Positions 1-6,596 are shown, counted from the first letter of the stretch. The stretch is 7,168 nucleotides of DNA from Gammaproteobacteria bacterium (GCA_029859085.1 JAOUDU010000135.1:1-7168), one strand, 5' to 3'. Notes: generated by a model from the sequence alone, not told the origin. Numbers and translations: made by a program.

Positions 1-657
1 CACGAACACATCGTCCACCACGACATCGTGGCTGCCGGTGCCCTGCAGCCCCACCACGTCCCAGTTGTCTACGATCTCGTAATCGCTGATCGGCAACAGG
101 AAAGTGCGGTAGTTGGCCATGTCGAAAGGCGCCTCCGGAGTGGGCACGACCGCCCCCAGGAACACCCATTTGCAGTGCTGGGAGCCGCTGGAAAAACTCC
201 AGCGGCCACTGAGTCGGAAACCGCCGTCGACCACCTTCACCTTGCCCACCGGCGCGTAGGATGACGAGATCAGTACTGTGGGGTCCCCGGCCCACACATC
301 CTGCGCGGCGCGGTCGTCAAATACCGCCAGCTGCCAGTTGTGGACCGCAATCACACCCAGTATCCATGCGCTGGACGGGCAGTAGCGCGCGACTTCCAGG
401 CCCACCGCGTAAAACACCTGGGGATCCATGGCATAGCCGCCCCACTGCTCCGGCTGCAGGATCCTGAAGAATCCCGCCGCCTGGAACTCCGCCACCGTCT
501 CGTCCGGCACCCGCTGCTCGGCCTTGCAACGATCCCTGCGCATACGCAGCGCGGGGGCCATGGCCCGGGCCGCAGCGATCAGCTCCTGCGCCCTGGGGCT
601 GTCCAGTCCGTATTGATTCATGCCGTCACCTGCTTTCAAGTCCTGATATACGGTCAT
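1..657 (-). CDS. hsaA: HsaA-like flavin-dependent steroid monooxygenase, oxygenase subunit (3' end cut by window edge)
   Basis: The 219 visible residues are the N-terminal and middle parts of an acyl-CoA-dehydrogenase-fold monooxygenase (family length about 390). Motifs typical of HsaA-type enzymes are WGGY (72-75), a VHNWQLAVF stretch (105-113), LISSSYAPVG (129-138), LSGRWSFSSG (149-158) and YRTFLLP...DYEIVDNWDVVGLQGTGS (183-209). In steroid degraders HsaA, using FMNH2 or FADH2 from a separate reductase (HsaB), hydroxylates 3-HSA to the catechol 3,4-DHSA in the cytoplasm before ring cleavage. The chosen start at 657 has GGGAGGG just upstream. A second in-frame ATG at 621 has a weaker AGGTGA and is a real alternative. 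The gene lies 130 bases downstream of a co-directional SDR gene, with no obvious terminator between them. A paralogous hydroxylase acting on another phenol cannot be excluded, because the C-terminus and the HsaB partner are not visible. Confidence 0.85.
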   Translation of the reverse strand, partial: MTVYQDLKAGDGMNQYGLDSPRAQELIAAARAMAPALRMRRDRCKAEQRVPDETVAEFQAAGFFRILQPEQWGGYAMDPQVFYAVGLEVARYCPSSAWILGVIAVHNWQLAVFDDRAAQDVWAGDPTVLISSSYAPVGKVKVVDGGFRLSGRWSFSSGSQHCKWVFLGAVVPTPEAPFDMANYRTFLLPISDYEIVDNWDVVGLQGTGSHDVVVDDVFV

Positions 658-663
658 TGCCAA

Positions 664-670
664 CCCTCCC
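664..670 (-). promoter_or_regulatory. Ribosome-binding site favouring the 657 start of hsaA
   Basis: On the minus strand GGGAGGG lies six bases upstream of the ATG at 657. It is a better Shine-Dalgarno match than the AGGTGA ahead of the alternative ATG at 621, and is the reason for choosing the longer form. Confidence 0.5.
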
Positions 671-787
671 GGCTGTAATATGTCCACACATTGAACCGCA
701 GGACGGCAGCCACCGCATCATCCATTTGGGGTATCGCCTTTGCCCTTACCGCCGGCTCCACTCTTTACCTGGGCCCATACTGCGCCC

Positions 788-1651
788 TCATTCCACTATC
801 GCCTCGCCGAAGCTGGTCGTTTCCCCGAAGAATGCCCGGGGAGACAGCGGCTGGCGCCCGTCGACATCGGTCACGCCGTACTCCAGCGCCAGCTCGGCGC
901 CAATCCAGACCCTGCCACTCTTGTCCATCAGGCCGGGGTCCCGGGCCAGCGCGTCGATAACACGACCGGAAAATTCCGGCGACTCGGCGGTAGCGGCCAT
1001 GCCGGCATATTTATCGGGCTCCGCCGCGAACACCCGTTGCGTGCGCTCGGTGGCGAGCAGGCCCATCCACAGGGCGACCACGGCGACCCGGTGCGGCCGG
1101 AAATCCACCGCCATGTCGTGCGCCATCTTGTCCAGCCCCGCCTTGCCCGCGCCGTAAGCCGGGCCGTGCATGTAGATCCTGCCACCGAAAGAAGAGGTGT
1201 TGACCACAAGGCCCTCCCCATTGGCCAATAGCAGCGGCGCCGCAAACCAGCTCGCCGTGTAGTGGCTGCGCAGGCCCACGTCCAGGATATCGACCAGCGC
1301 CAGGGGCTTGTCCCAGAATGGGCCGGTGCGGGTCAGGGCGTCGTGCAGGACCGTGGCATTGTTGACCAGGATATCCAGCCTGCCATGCTCCCGCCGCACC
1401 TGGTCGAACAGCTGCTCCACCTGTGAGTCATCGGCGTGGTCGCAATACACGGCAATACCCCTGCCCCCGGCGGCGGTCACCGCGTCGGCGGTCGCCTGTA
1501 CCGTTCCGGGCAGGGCCGCTTCGCCCTCCCGGCGGGTGCGCCCGGTCACATAGACCGTGGCGCCGGTTGCGCCCAGCGCCAGCGCAATGCCCTTGCCCGC
1601 GCCGCGACTGGCGCCTGTGACCACGGCCACCCGGTCCTGCTTCAGCCCCAT
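788..1651 (-). CDS. Short-chain dehydrogenase/reductase, DHRS1-like
   Basis: This 287-residue protein is a classical NAD(P)-dependent SDR. The Rossmann glycine motif TGASRGAGKGIA is at 12-23, the NNA motif at 97-99, the catalytic serine in NTSS at 153/154, and the YxxxK pair at Tyr166 and Lys170. The C-terminal part is unlike generic FabG-type SDRs and resembles animal DHRS1: FWDKP (112-116), a VGLRSHY segment, ESPEFSGRVIDALARDP and YGVTDVDGR. Human DHRS1 reduces steroid ketones in vitro, which fits the hsaA-like gene downstream, but the substrate here is inferred. The start at 1651 has AAGGGA seven bases upstream. The gene is divergent from a protease gene across about 100 bases and probably runs into hsaA. 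The SDR assignment is firm; the substrate is not. Confidence 0.88.
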   Translation of the reverse strand: MGLKQDRVAVVTGASRGAGKGIALALGATGATVYVTGRTRREGEAALPGTVQATADAVTAAGGRGIAVYCDHADDSQVEQLFDQVRREHGRLDILVNNATVLHDALTRTGPFWDKPLALVDILDVGLRSHYTASWFAAPLLLANGEGLVVNTSSFGGRIYMHGPAYGAGKAGLDKMAHDMAVDFRPHRVAVVALWMGLLATERTQRVFAAEPDKYAGMAATAESPEFSGRVIDALARDPGLMDKSGRVWIGAELALEYGVTDVDGRQPLSPRAFFGETTSFGEAIVE

Positions 1652-1753
1652 AGTGATTCCCTTTAGCGAGCGCTGCGAATACCATCCCGGTTACATGTTA
1701 AATGCAGCGGCGCGCCGGACCAAGCCGCCCCATCCGCCCGCGGCGTACTCCCG

Positions 1754-2593
1754 ATGTCACAGTGCAACAAGTTATCCAGGAGACCCCACCGCGCCAGGCA
1801 ACTGCTGGCGGGGTGGCTGGCGGTGTGGCTCACGGCGTCGGCAGTTGTGCCGGGGGCGGCCGACCCGGCAGCAGTTACCGGGACAACGGGCGAAACCGCA
1901 GTCGACTCCAGTGTCGATCCAGGCAACGATTCCAGGGAAGTCTACAGCAGCGCGGCGCCGCAGTGGCTGCGGGCCGTGGGCCAACTGCGGGTGCCCGGCA
2001 GTCAATACCGCAACGGCGCCACCGAACACCTGCAGGAGGATTGCAGTGCCACCCTGGTCACTCGCCTGCCCCGCCGGGCAGCGGACACCATCATCACCGC
2101 CTGGCACTGCCTGGCCAACTACCGCGACCTCAGCAGGCCGATAATTTTTACCCTGTTGCCGGGGCAACCCGACACGCTGCAACGGGAGGCCTTCCAGCTG
2201 GCGGATGGTGGGGGCATGCATGCGGACTGGGCGATCCTGCACCTGCGCGAGCCGGTGGCGGCAACCCGGGTGGCCGGGCTGCTGGTCAATCCGGGCAGCG
2301 CCGACCCCGCACTGCCCATCACCATGGCGGGCTACTCCCGGGACCCGGGCAAGGGCAACGGCGGCACGCGCCTGAGCTTCGACCCCGCCTGCCAGGTTAC
2401 CGCCCGGGGAGCTGCCGCCAGCGACAGCAATTGCCTGGCGCACAAAGGCGCTTCCGGGGGTGCGGTGGTGCAGCTGTCTCCCGCCGGCACACCCCGGTAC
2501 AGCGGCGTGATATCAGAGGGAAACGGCGCCGGGATCAGCACTTTCGTATCGGTGGACGCCTTTCGCAGCGCGATCAACCTCCACCTGGATTGA
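1754..2593 (+). CDS. Secreted trypsin-like (S1 family) serine protease
   Basis: The 279-residue product has a basic N-terminus followed by a hydrophobic stretch (about 17-36, probable cleavage after PGAA), so export by the Sec route is likely. A threonine/aspartate-rich linker to about residue 65 precedes the peptidase domain. The triad is readable as His118 in TAWHC, Asp158 in HADWAIL and Ser234 in GASGGAV. Cys97 and Cys119 flank the catalytic His as in the chymotrypsin 42-58 disulfide. Cys213 and Cys227 could form a second bridge. The substrate is unknown. The ATG at 1754 is the only plausible start after the in-frame stop at 1664, yet it has no convincing ribosome-binding site. The gene stands alone, divergent from the SDR and convergent with trhO. 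Confidence 0.85.
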   Translation: MSQCNKLSRRPHRARQLLAGWLAVWLTASAVVPGAADPAAVTGTTGETAVDSSVDPGNDSREVYSSAAPQWLRAVGQLRVPGSQYRNGATEHLQEDCSATLVTRLPRRAADTIITAWHCLANYRDLSRPIIFTLLPGQPDTLQREAFQLADGGGMHADWAILHLREPVAATRVAGLLVNPGSADPALPITMAGYSRDPGKGNGGTRLSFDPACQVTARGAAASDSNCLAHKGASGGAVVQLSPAGTPRYSGVISEGNGAGISTFVSVDAFRSAINLHLD

Positions 2594-2620
2594 GCGGGCC
2601 GCGGGATTGATCACGGCTGC

Positions 2621-2642
2621 GACCCGGACAGGGCCCCGGGTC
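2621..2642. terminator. GC-rich hairpin between convergent genes, possible terminator
   Basis: GACCCGG and CCGGGTC form a perfect 7-bp inverted repeat around an 8-base loop. It sits between the stops of the converging protease and trhO genes and overlaps the trhO stop codon. No T-run follows on either strand, so it is not a textbook intrinsic terminator. It may assist termination or protect 3' ends. Confidence 0.35.
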
Positions 2643-3579
2643 AGCTGCCGGTGCGCTGCCGCTCCGGAGCCGCCGCGCCCACGTGGGCCTCGCCGCGAGC
2701 GTTGGCCAGTTCGACCTGCTTCTGCCGCTCGCGGAAGCGAGCCACCTGCTCCGGGGTAAGGGTGTCGTAACAGCCGGGACAGCAGACACCTTTCTGGTAT
2801 TTACCAGACAGCTTGTCCTGCTCGGTAATCGGGTGGCGGCAACCGTAGCACTGGTCGTACTGGCCTTTTTCCAGGCGGTGGTTTACCGCCACCCGGTTGT
2901 CGAATACAAAGCACTCACCTTCCCAGATGCTCTCCTGCTCGGGAACTTCCTCCAGGTACTTGAGGATGCCGCCCTGCAGGTGATAGACCTCCTCGAAGCC
3001 CTCCTGCAGCATAAACGCCGAGGCTTTTTCACAGCGGATCCCGCCGGTACAGAACATCGCGATCTTTTTCTGTTTCCGGGGGTCGAGGTGGGTGCGCACG
3101 AACTCCGGAAATTCGCGGAAGGTCGTCGTGTGGGGGTCGACGGCGCCGCGGAAACTGCCGATACCGTACTCGTAGTCGTTGCGGGTATCGATCAGCAACA
3201 CATCCGGGTCACTGACCAGCGCATTCCAGTCCGCCGGCCTGACATAGGTGCCCACCGCCCGGTTCGGGTCGATACCGGCAACACCCATGGTCACGATCTC
3301 TTTTTTCAGTTTCACCTTCATGCGGTGGAAGGGCATGTGATCGTCCACGGATTCCTTGTGATCGAGATCCGCCAGGCGCGGATCCGCGCGCAGGTAGGCA
3401 AGCACCCGGTCCACGCCGTCGCGGCTGCCGGCGATGGTGCCGTTGATACCCTCGCTGGCCAGCAACAGGGTACCGCGGGTGCCGGCCGCCTGGCAGACAT
3501 CCAGCAATGGCTCCCGCAGTTCGTGAAAATCACTGAGGGTAACGAACTTGTAGAGCGCAGCGACAATAAAATCGGCCAT
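2641..3579 (-). CDS. trhO: tRNA uridine(34) hydroxylase TrhO (rhodanese-domain, YceA family)
   Basis: The 312-residue protein matches the TrhO family along its length. The N-terminal acylphosphatase-like half carries [14 protein letters not shown] (38-51) and the [15 protein letters not shown] run (85-99). The rhodanese domain carries [22 protein letters not shown] (128-149) and the active-site loop [10 protein letters not shown] with Cys177 and Cys183. A C-terminal cysteine cluster (Cys244, Cys247, Cys266, Cys267, Cys270) may bind metal. TrhO carries out oxygen-dependent hydroxylation of U34 in tRNA, giving 5-hydroxyuridine, the first step to the cmo5U-type wobble modification. The frame stays open upstream, but the MADF start at 3579 fits the family N-terminus. 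Its AGGGGG ribosome-binding site begins within the bolA stop codon, which suggests translational coupling. Confidence 0.95.
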   Translation of the reverse strand: MADFIVAALYKFVTLSDFHELREPLLDVCQAAGTRGTLLLASEGINGTIAGSRDGVDRVLAYLRADPRLADLDHKESVDDHMPFHRMKVKLKKEIVTMGVAGIDPNRAVGTYVRPADWNALVSDPDVLLIDTRNDYEYGIGSFRGAVDPHTTTFREFPEFVRTHLDPRKQKKIAMFCTGGIRCEKASAFMLQEGFEEVYHLQGGILKYLEEVPEQESIWEGECFVFDNRVAVNHRLEKGQYDQCYGCRHPITEQDKLSGKYQKGVCCPGCYDTLTPEQVARFRERQKQVELANARGEAHVGAAAPERQRTGS

Positions 3580-3587
3580 TGCTCCCC

Positions 3588-3911
3588 CTATCCCTGCGCT
3601 GCCTTGCTGCCGCCGCGACACTCGGGGGATTCGGGTGCGACCTGCTGTCTCTCCCGCCATTCCCCGGCGGTATAAAGATGCAGGGCCAGGGCATGAACCG
3701 GTCCCTCCAGCTGTGGCGCCAGTGCGGCGTACACCTGCTGGTGGCGCGCCACCTTGCGCTGGCCGTCGAACCGCTCGCTCACCAGCACCACCTTGAAATG
3801 GGTTTCCGAATTCGCGGGCACGCTGTGCTGGTGGCTTTCATTGGCCACCTCGAGGAACAGCGGTGCAAATTGTTGCTCCAGCTGCCGCTCGATATCCTGC
3901 TGCACTGTCAT
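3588..3911 (-). CDS. bolA: BolA family protein
   Basis: The 107-residue product is a BolA. It shows [24 protein letters not shown] (23-46), then RF.G....RHQQVYAAL and [13 protein letters not shown], and ends in a [12 protein letters not shown] tail like E. coli BolA. The tail and the SHQHSVP loop favour BolA over the shorter IbaG type. BolA proteins partner monothiol glutaredoxins around a shared [2Fe-2S] cluster. In E. coli BolA also acts as a stress and stationary-phase transcription factor affecting cell shape and biofilm. The start at 3911 has GGAGG five bases upstream. An in-frame extension to 4034 would run into the regulator gene and lacks family similarity. trhO starts 8 bases after the stop. 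The upstream AraC gene ends 62 bases away, and a TATAAT box lies between. Confidence 0.93.
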   Translation of the reverse strand: MTVQQDIERQLEQQFAPLFLEVANESHQHSVPANSETHFKVVLVSERFDGQRKVARHQQVYAALAPQLEGPVHALALHLYTAGEWRERQQVAPESPECRGGSKAAQG

Positions 3912-3939
3912 CGGAACCTCCACCGGAAAAAGGAGCGCG

Positions 3940-3945
3940 ATTATA
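3940..3945 (-). promoter_or_regulatory. Candidate -10 box for the bolA-trhO unit
   Basis: A perfect TATAAT on the minus strand stands out in GC-rich surroundings, about 30 bases before the bolA ATG. No good -35 hexamer is found 16-18 bases upstream, where the DNA is G+C-rich. A promoter that depends little on a -35 element, possibly stationary-phase sigma as for E. coli bolA, would fit. That is inference. Confidence 0.45.
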
Positions 3946-3973
3946 ACCGAGCCGCGCCGGGCGCGACAGCCGT

Positions 3974-5017
3974 TCAGCCGCGGTCGCGACGGCGACGCTC
4001 GGTACGGAACTGGCCGGGAGTCCGGCCGGTCCACTTCTTGAAAGAGCGGTGGAAAGCGCTGGGGTCAGTAAACCCCATCTGCAGCGCCACCTCGTTGATT
4101 GACAATTCCGGCCGGTCCAGCCAGAGGATGGAGGCCTCGCAGCGGGCCTCGTCCTTCAACTGCTGGAAGGTCGTACCCTCGCGCTTGAGCCGCCGGCGCA
4201 GGGTCGGTGCGGAGGTGTTCAGGGCCTGGCTGATAGTTTCAAAACTGGGGAAACCCGCGCTGAAATCGTGTCCCATCATGGCCTTGACCTGCACCGAGAG
4301 GCTCCTGCCGCCAGGGCCGTTGTCCATGATCAGCAACTGGTAGGGCGCGGTGCGCAGGAACTCCCGCAGGGAGTGTTCGGTGTGAACCACCGGCCAGGCG
4401 AGGCAGGCGCTGTCAAAGTACAACAGGTCACTGGACTGGCCGAAGTAAATCGGGCAACCGAAGAGGCTCTCGTACTTGTCGACCCTCGCCGGGGCCGGCC
4501 CGCTGAAGTCCACCCGCTTCAACTCGATGGCGCGACCGCAGAGCCAGCCAAAGAAGCGGTGCCACAAGGACAGCCCGTAGGCTTCTGCCAGTACAGCCCG
4601 GGACTCGTCGCCACTGTCGAGGGTGCGATACCCGACCCGGGCGTACTGTTCGCTGAAATTGGCGTAAAGCTGGCTGCGCTCGTCAAAAAAGGTGCGATAG
4701 AATTCCGCCGCGCGCTGGATAGCCTCGCCGAGGTTGCGGCAGGAGATAATGCAGTAGCACATCATCTTGAACGCACCCGGTGCCGCCAGCTCGCTGCCCG
4801 CGAAACCGAAAGTCTCATCCTGCAGCAGGTGCAGCACCTGCTGGTAGACCCTGGAGTACTGCATGGCACTGATATCCGGTCGATAACCGGGGGCGCGCTC
4901 ATCCAGCGGGTCGAAATCCAGCCCGGCGGCGGCCAGTACACCGCTGAAATCGTAGCCCCGGTCTCCCGCCATACGCAGCAGGGAATTGACAAAGCGGGTG
5001 GGAACACGATCACTCAT
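3974..5017 (-). CDS. AraC-family transcriptional regulator with arabinose-binding-type N-terminal domain
   Basis: This is a 347-residue regulator. Residues 1 to about 210 look like the arabinose-binding-type sensor domain of OruR-like AraC proteins, including the segment GAFKMMCYCIISCRNLGEAI. The last 100 or so residues hold the two helix-turn-helix units, with TISQALNTSAPTLRRRLKREG and then INEVALQMGFTDPSAFHRSF followed by KKWTGRTPGQFR, the family signature. It should bind DNA in response to a small ligand that cannot be named from sequence. The start at 5017 was chosen because MSDRVPTRFVNSLL is the usual N-terminus. An ATG at 5053 is in frame but falls inside a candidate -10 box. Neither start has a strong ribosome-binding site. 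Its targets could be its own gene, the divergent gene at 5191, or a distant operon. Confidence 0.9.
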   Translation of the reverse strand: MSDRVPTRFVNSLLRMAGDRGYDFSGVLAAAGLDFDPLDERAPGYRPDISAMQYSRVYQQVLHLLQDETFGFAGSELAAPGAFKMMCYCIISCRNLGEAIQRAAEFYRTFFDERSQLYANFSEQYARVGYRTLDSGDESRAVLAEAYGLSLWHRFFGWLCGRAIELKRVDFSGPAPARVDKYESLFGCPIYFGQSSDLLYFDSACLAWPVVHTEHSLREFLRTAPYQLLIMDNGPGGRSLSVQVKAMMGHDFSAGFPSFETISQALNTSAPTLRRRLKREGTTFQQLKDEARCEASILWLDRPELSINEVALQMGFTDPSAFHRSFKKWTGRTPGQFRTERRRRDRG

Positions 5018-5051
5018 CAGGCTGTTTTTAACCGTACCGACACAGCCGGGC

Positions 5052-5081
5052 ATCTTAGCAGATGTCCCCGCTGGCGGTCAT
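5052..5081 (-). promoter_or_regulatory. Candidate promoter of the AraC regulator gene
   Basis: On the minus strand ATGACC (5076-5081) and TAAGAT (5052-5057) lie 18 bases apart. Each matches the sigma-70 consensus at four of six positions. Transcription would begin roughly 25-30 bases before the 5017 start codon, which supports that start over 5053. Confidence 0.35.
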
Positions 5082-5132
5082 GGCCGGTGGCGGATACGGT
5101 GCATCCCGCCGTGTGCAGCGGCCGTGCGGACC

Positions 5133-5161
5133 GAGACCCGCGAAGTAAATTTACGTATACT
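5133..5161 (+). promoter_or_regulatory. Candidate promoter of the repeat-tailed protein gene
   Basis: TATACT at 5156-5161 is a good -10 box. GAGACC at 5133-5138, with a 17-base spacer, is a weak -35 (three of six). The spacer contains the palindrome at 5145-5154. The resulting leader would be about 20-25 bases, ending at a CAGGGG ribosome-binding site ahead of the ATG at 5191. Confidence 0.4.
5145..5154. promoter_or_regulatory. Perfect AT-rich palindrome, possible operator
   Basis: GTAAATTTAC reads the same on both strands and is embedded in G+C-rich DNA, between the -35 and -10 boxes of the candidate plus-strand promoter. Its position suits a repressor site for the gene at 5191. The regulator that would bind it is unknown, and AraC proteins usually use direct repeats instead. 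Confidence 0.3.
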
Positions 5162-5190
5162 CGGGGCATCACCTGTGCAGGGGCCGCCCT

Positions 5191-6000
5191 ATGGACGCTC
5201 GCTACAACGTATATTTTGCCGGGCAATTGCTCCCGGGGTACGAGCAGGCCAGCGTTCGCAGCCAGCTCGGCAGGCTGTTCAAGGCAGATGACTCGACCCT
5301 GGACAAACTCTTCAGCGGCAAGGCCCAACTGGTCAAACGCGACTGCGACAAAGCCACCGCGCTGAAGTACAAGCAGGCCATGGAGCAGGCCGGCGCGCTG
5401 CCGGTCATCAAAAGCGCAACTCCCAGGGACATCGAGCCGGCCAGCGCCGACCCGGGCAAACCCATGACCAGGGCGGAGCGTATCGCCGCGCTGGCGGCAG
5501 CGCCTGATATGGCGTACGCGCAAAAGCCGGAAGTCAAGACAACGCCACCGGCACCGCCGGAGGACCCGGCTGGGGGCGGTATCGGGCTGGCGCCGGCGGG
5601 TACCGCGGTGCTGCTCCCGAATGAACGGCAGGCGCCGGTCTCCGCTGCAACCCAGCCGCCGGACCTGGAGATTTTCGCCAGCGGGCAGCGCCTCTCGGAA
5701 CCTGCACCGACCCCGCCACCGCCACCTGATACCAGCCATCTCAGCGCCAGCGAAGCGGGTACCCCGCTGCCAAACCTCGCCTCCGAGCGGGCGCCGCTGT
5801 CACCGGACACCAGCGCTATCGCGCTGTCTCCCGACGGCACCGACCTGTCAGATTGCGCGGCGCCACTACCGTCACCCCCGGTGCTGGACCTGTCCGGTAT
5901 CGAGCTGGCCCCGGCCGGAGCCGACGTGCTGGAACCGCGGTATCGAACCAAACACGACACGCCCATGCCGGCCACTGATCACCTGACGCTGGAAAACTGA
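5191..6000 (+). CDS. Uncharacterised protein: compact N-terminal module plus proline-rich degenerate repeat tail
   Basis: The 269-residue product has no function I can name. Residues 1-75 form a charged, probably folded module (YNVYFAGQLLPGYE, then LFKADDSTLDKLFSGKAQLVKRD, then KYKQAMEQAGA). I have seen its pattern in uncharacterised proteobacterial proteins. A short basic stretch (90-105, MTRAERIAALAAA) leads into a low-complexity tail rich in Pro, Ala and acidic residues. The tail carries five degenerate units with the consensus D-x-S-x-I-x-L-A-P-x-G-x-x-L and ends in TDHLTLEN, perhaps a sixth, clipped unit. No signal peptide or membrane segment is visible, so a cytoplasmic protein with a disordered tail is likely. 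An RDD membrane-protein gene follows 92 bases downstream on the same strand, which hints at a shared role. CAGGGG precedes the ATG. Confidence 0.8.
   Translation: MDARYNVYFAGQLLPGYEQASVRSQLGRLFKADDSTLDKLFSGKAQLVKRDCDKATALKYKQAMEQAGALPVIKSATPRDIEPASADPGKPMTRAERIAALAAAPDMAYAQKPEVKTTPPAPPEDPAGGGIGLAPAGTAVLLPNERQAPVSAATQPPDLEIFASGQRLSEPAPTPPPPPDTSHLSASEAGTPLPNLASERAPLSPDTSAIALSPDGTDLSDCAAPLPSPPVLDLSGIELAPAGADVLEPRYRTKHDTPMPATDHLTLEN
5581..5946 (+). repeat. Degenerate in-frame protein repeat region
   Basis: Within the protein encoded at 5191-6000, similar units occur at residues 131-146 (IGLAPAGTAVLLPNER), 158-171 (LEIFASGQRLSEP core), 180-199 (DTSHLSASEAGTPLPN core), 206-221 (DTSAIALSPDGTDLSD) and 233-252 (DLSGIELAPAGADVLEP core). 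They are about 22-27 residues apart and separated by proline-rich linkers. The similarity is clearer at the protein than at the nucleotide level, which points to old duplications kept by selection. Confidence 0.6.
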
Positions 6001-6011
6001 AACCCGCTGCG

Positions 6012-6041
6012 GCCTGCCCCACCCCGACGGGGTCGCCAGGC
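6012..6041. terminator. GC-rich stem-loop between the repeat-tailed gene and the RDD gene
   Basis: An inner perfect stem ACCCC/GGGGT with loop GAC (6021-6033) sits inside an outer stem GCCTG/CAGGC (6012-6016 with 6037-6041), with an internal loop between them. It begins 12 bases after the upstream stop codon. There is no T-run, so it may be a weak terminator, a processing site or an mRNA stabiliser. Confidence 0.35.
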
Positions 6042-6092
6042 GCCCTTCCATCCAGACCGACCCAAGCTGCCGACAATGCCAGACTGCGCACC

Positions 6093-6596
6093 ATGACCGA
6101 CGACAACCCTCTCCCCTCCCCTTTCCTGCTGCGGCGGCTGGCTGCGCTGGTATACGACATTCTACTGGTGCTGCCCCTGATCATGGTCTGCGTCGCGCTG
6201 GTGATGGGTGTGCGCACACTGCTGGGGATCGGCCCGGCCGAAGATGGCATCGTGCGGCTCGATGCCAACCTGGTGCGCCTGCTCGCGCTGCTCACCACGA
6301 TGGCCTTTTTCAGCTGGTTCTGGCTGAAAAATGGCCAGACCCTGGGCATGCAGGCCTGGCGCATCAAGCTGGTGGACTTTGACGGCGGTGCGCCCGGCAC
6401 TCGCAAGGTTGTCGTGCGCTGCCTCGCGGCCGCACTCTCCGCCGGCTGCTTCGGCCTGGGTTACCTGTGGTGCCTGGTCGACAGGCGCGGTCGTTATTGG
6501 CACGACTGGCTCTCCGGCACGGAATTGCGACTGCTGCCCGGGAAAAAGCAGATGGAGGCCGACAAAACAGCGCCATCCGCTGCATCCGGCAGCTGA
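6093..6596 (+). CDS. RDD-family integral membrane protein
   Basis: The 167-residue protein has the features that define the RDD family: an arginine and aspartate in the first segment (RRLAALVYD, Arg14/15 and Asp22), GQTLGMQAWRIKLVD (81-95) after the second membrane segment, and DRRGRYWHDWLSGTEL (130-145) at the end. Three hydrophobic segments are visible, at about 18-44, 60-78 and 108-128. A short hydrophilic tail follows. RDD proteins sit in the inner membrane. Most have no proven function, though some are implicated in Na+/H+ exchange or stress tolerance. The ATG at 6093 lacks a strong ribosome-binding site. The gene lies between the repeat-tailed protein gene and pepA, all on the plus strand. 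Confidence 0.92.
   Translation: MTDDNPLPSPFLLRRLAALVYDILLVLPLIMVCVALVMGVRTLLGIGPAEDGIVRLDANLVRLLALLTTMAFFSWFWLKNGQTLGMQAWRIKLVDFDGGAPGTRKVVVRCLAAALSAGCFGLGYLWCLVDRRGRYWHDWLSGTELRLLPGKKQMEADKTAPSAASGS

Noticed and set aside
658..787. Search for a promoter or terminator between the SDR and hsaA genes
   Set aside because: CATATT-like hexamers are present but have no matching -35, and no stable hairpin with a T-run was found. The genes are treated as probably co-transcribed.
1652..1753. Near-palindrome around ACATGT in the gap between the SDR and protease genes
   Set aside because: Only the central 6 bases are symmetric and the flanks do not match, so an operator call is not supported.
1702..2610. 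Plus-strand frame overlapping the protease gene (302 codons)
   Set aside because: The translation is Gly/Arg/Pro-rich low complexity typical of an out-of-frame high-GC reading. The other frame has the catalytic triad.
3580..3660. N-terminal extension of TrhO to an upstream ATG
   Set aside because: It would overlap the end of bolA, lacks family similarity, and the ATG at 3579 has a good ribosome-binding site.
2683..3675. Long plus-strand open frame (330 codons) opposite trhO
   Set aside because: It lies antisense to a clearly recognised gene, has no recognisable family, and is expected from strong G/C third-position bias.
5051..5064. Small inverted repeat CATCT/AGATG with a 4-base loop
   Set aside because: It is only 5 bp, is easily formed by chance, and overlaps the candidate -10 box of the regulator gene. 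It was not given its own feature.
4268..5365. Plus-strand open frame (365 codons) opposite the AraC regulator and running into the next gene
   Set aside because: It conflicts with the AraC gene and with the start of the gene at 5191, and its translation shows no domain.
5202..5975. Minus-strand open frame opposite the repeat-tailed protein
   Set aside because: Its Ser/Gly/Ala-rich translation mirrors the Pro/Ala-rich sense strand. The sense frame has a ribosome-binding site, a promoter candidate and a recognisable N-terminal module.
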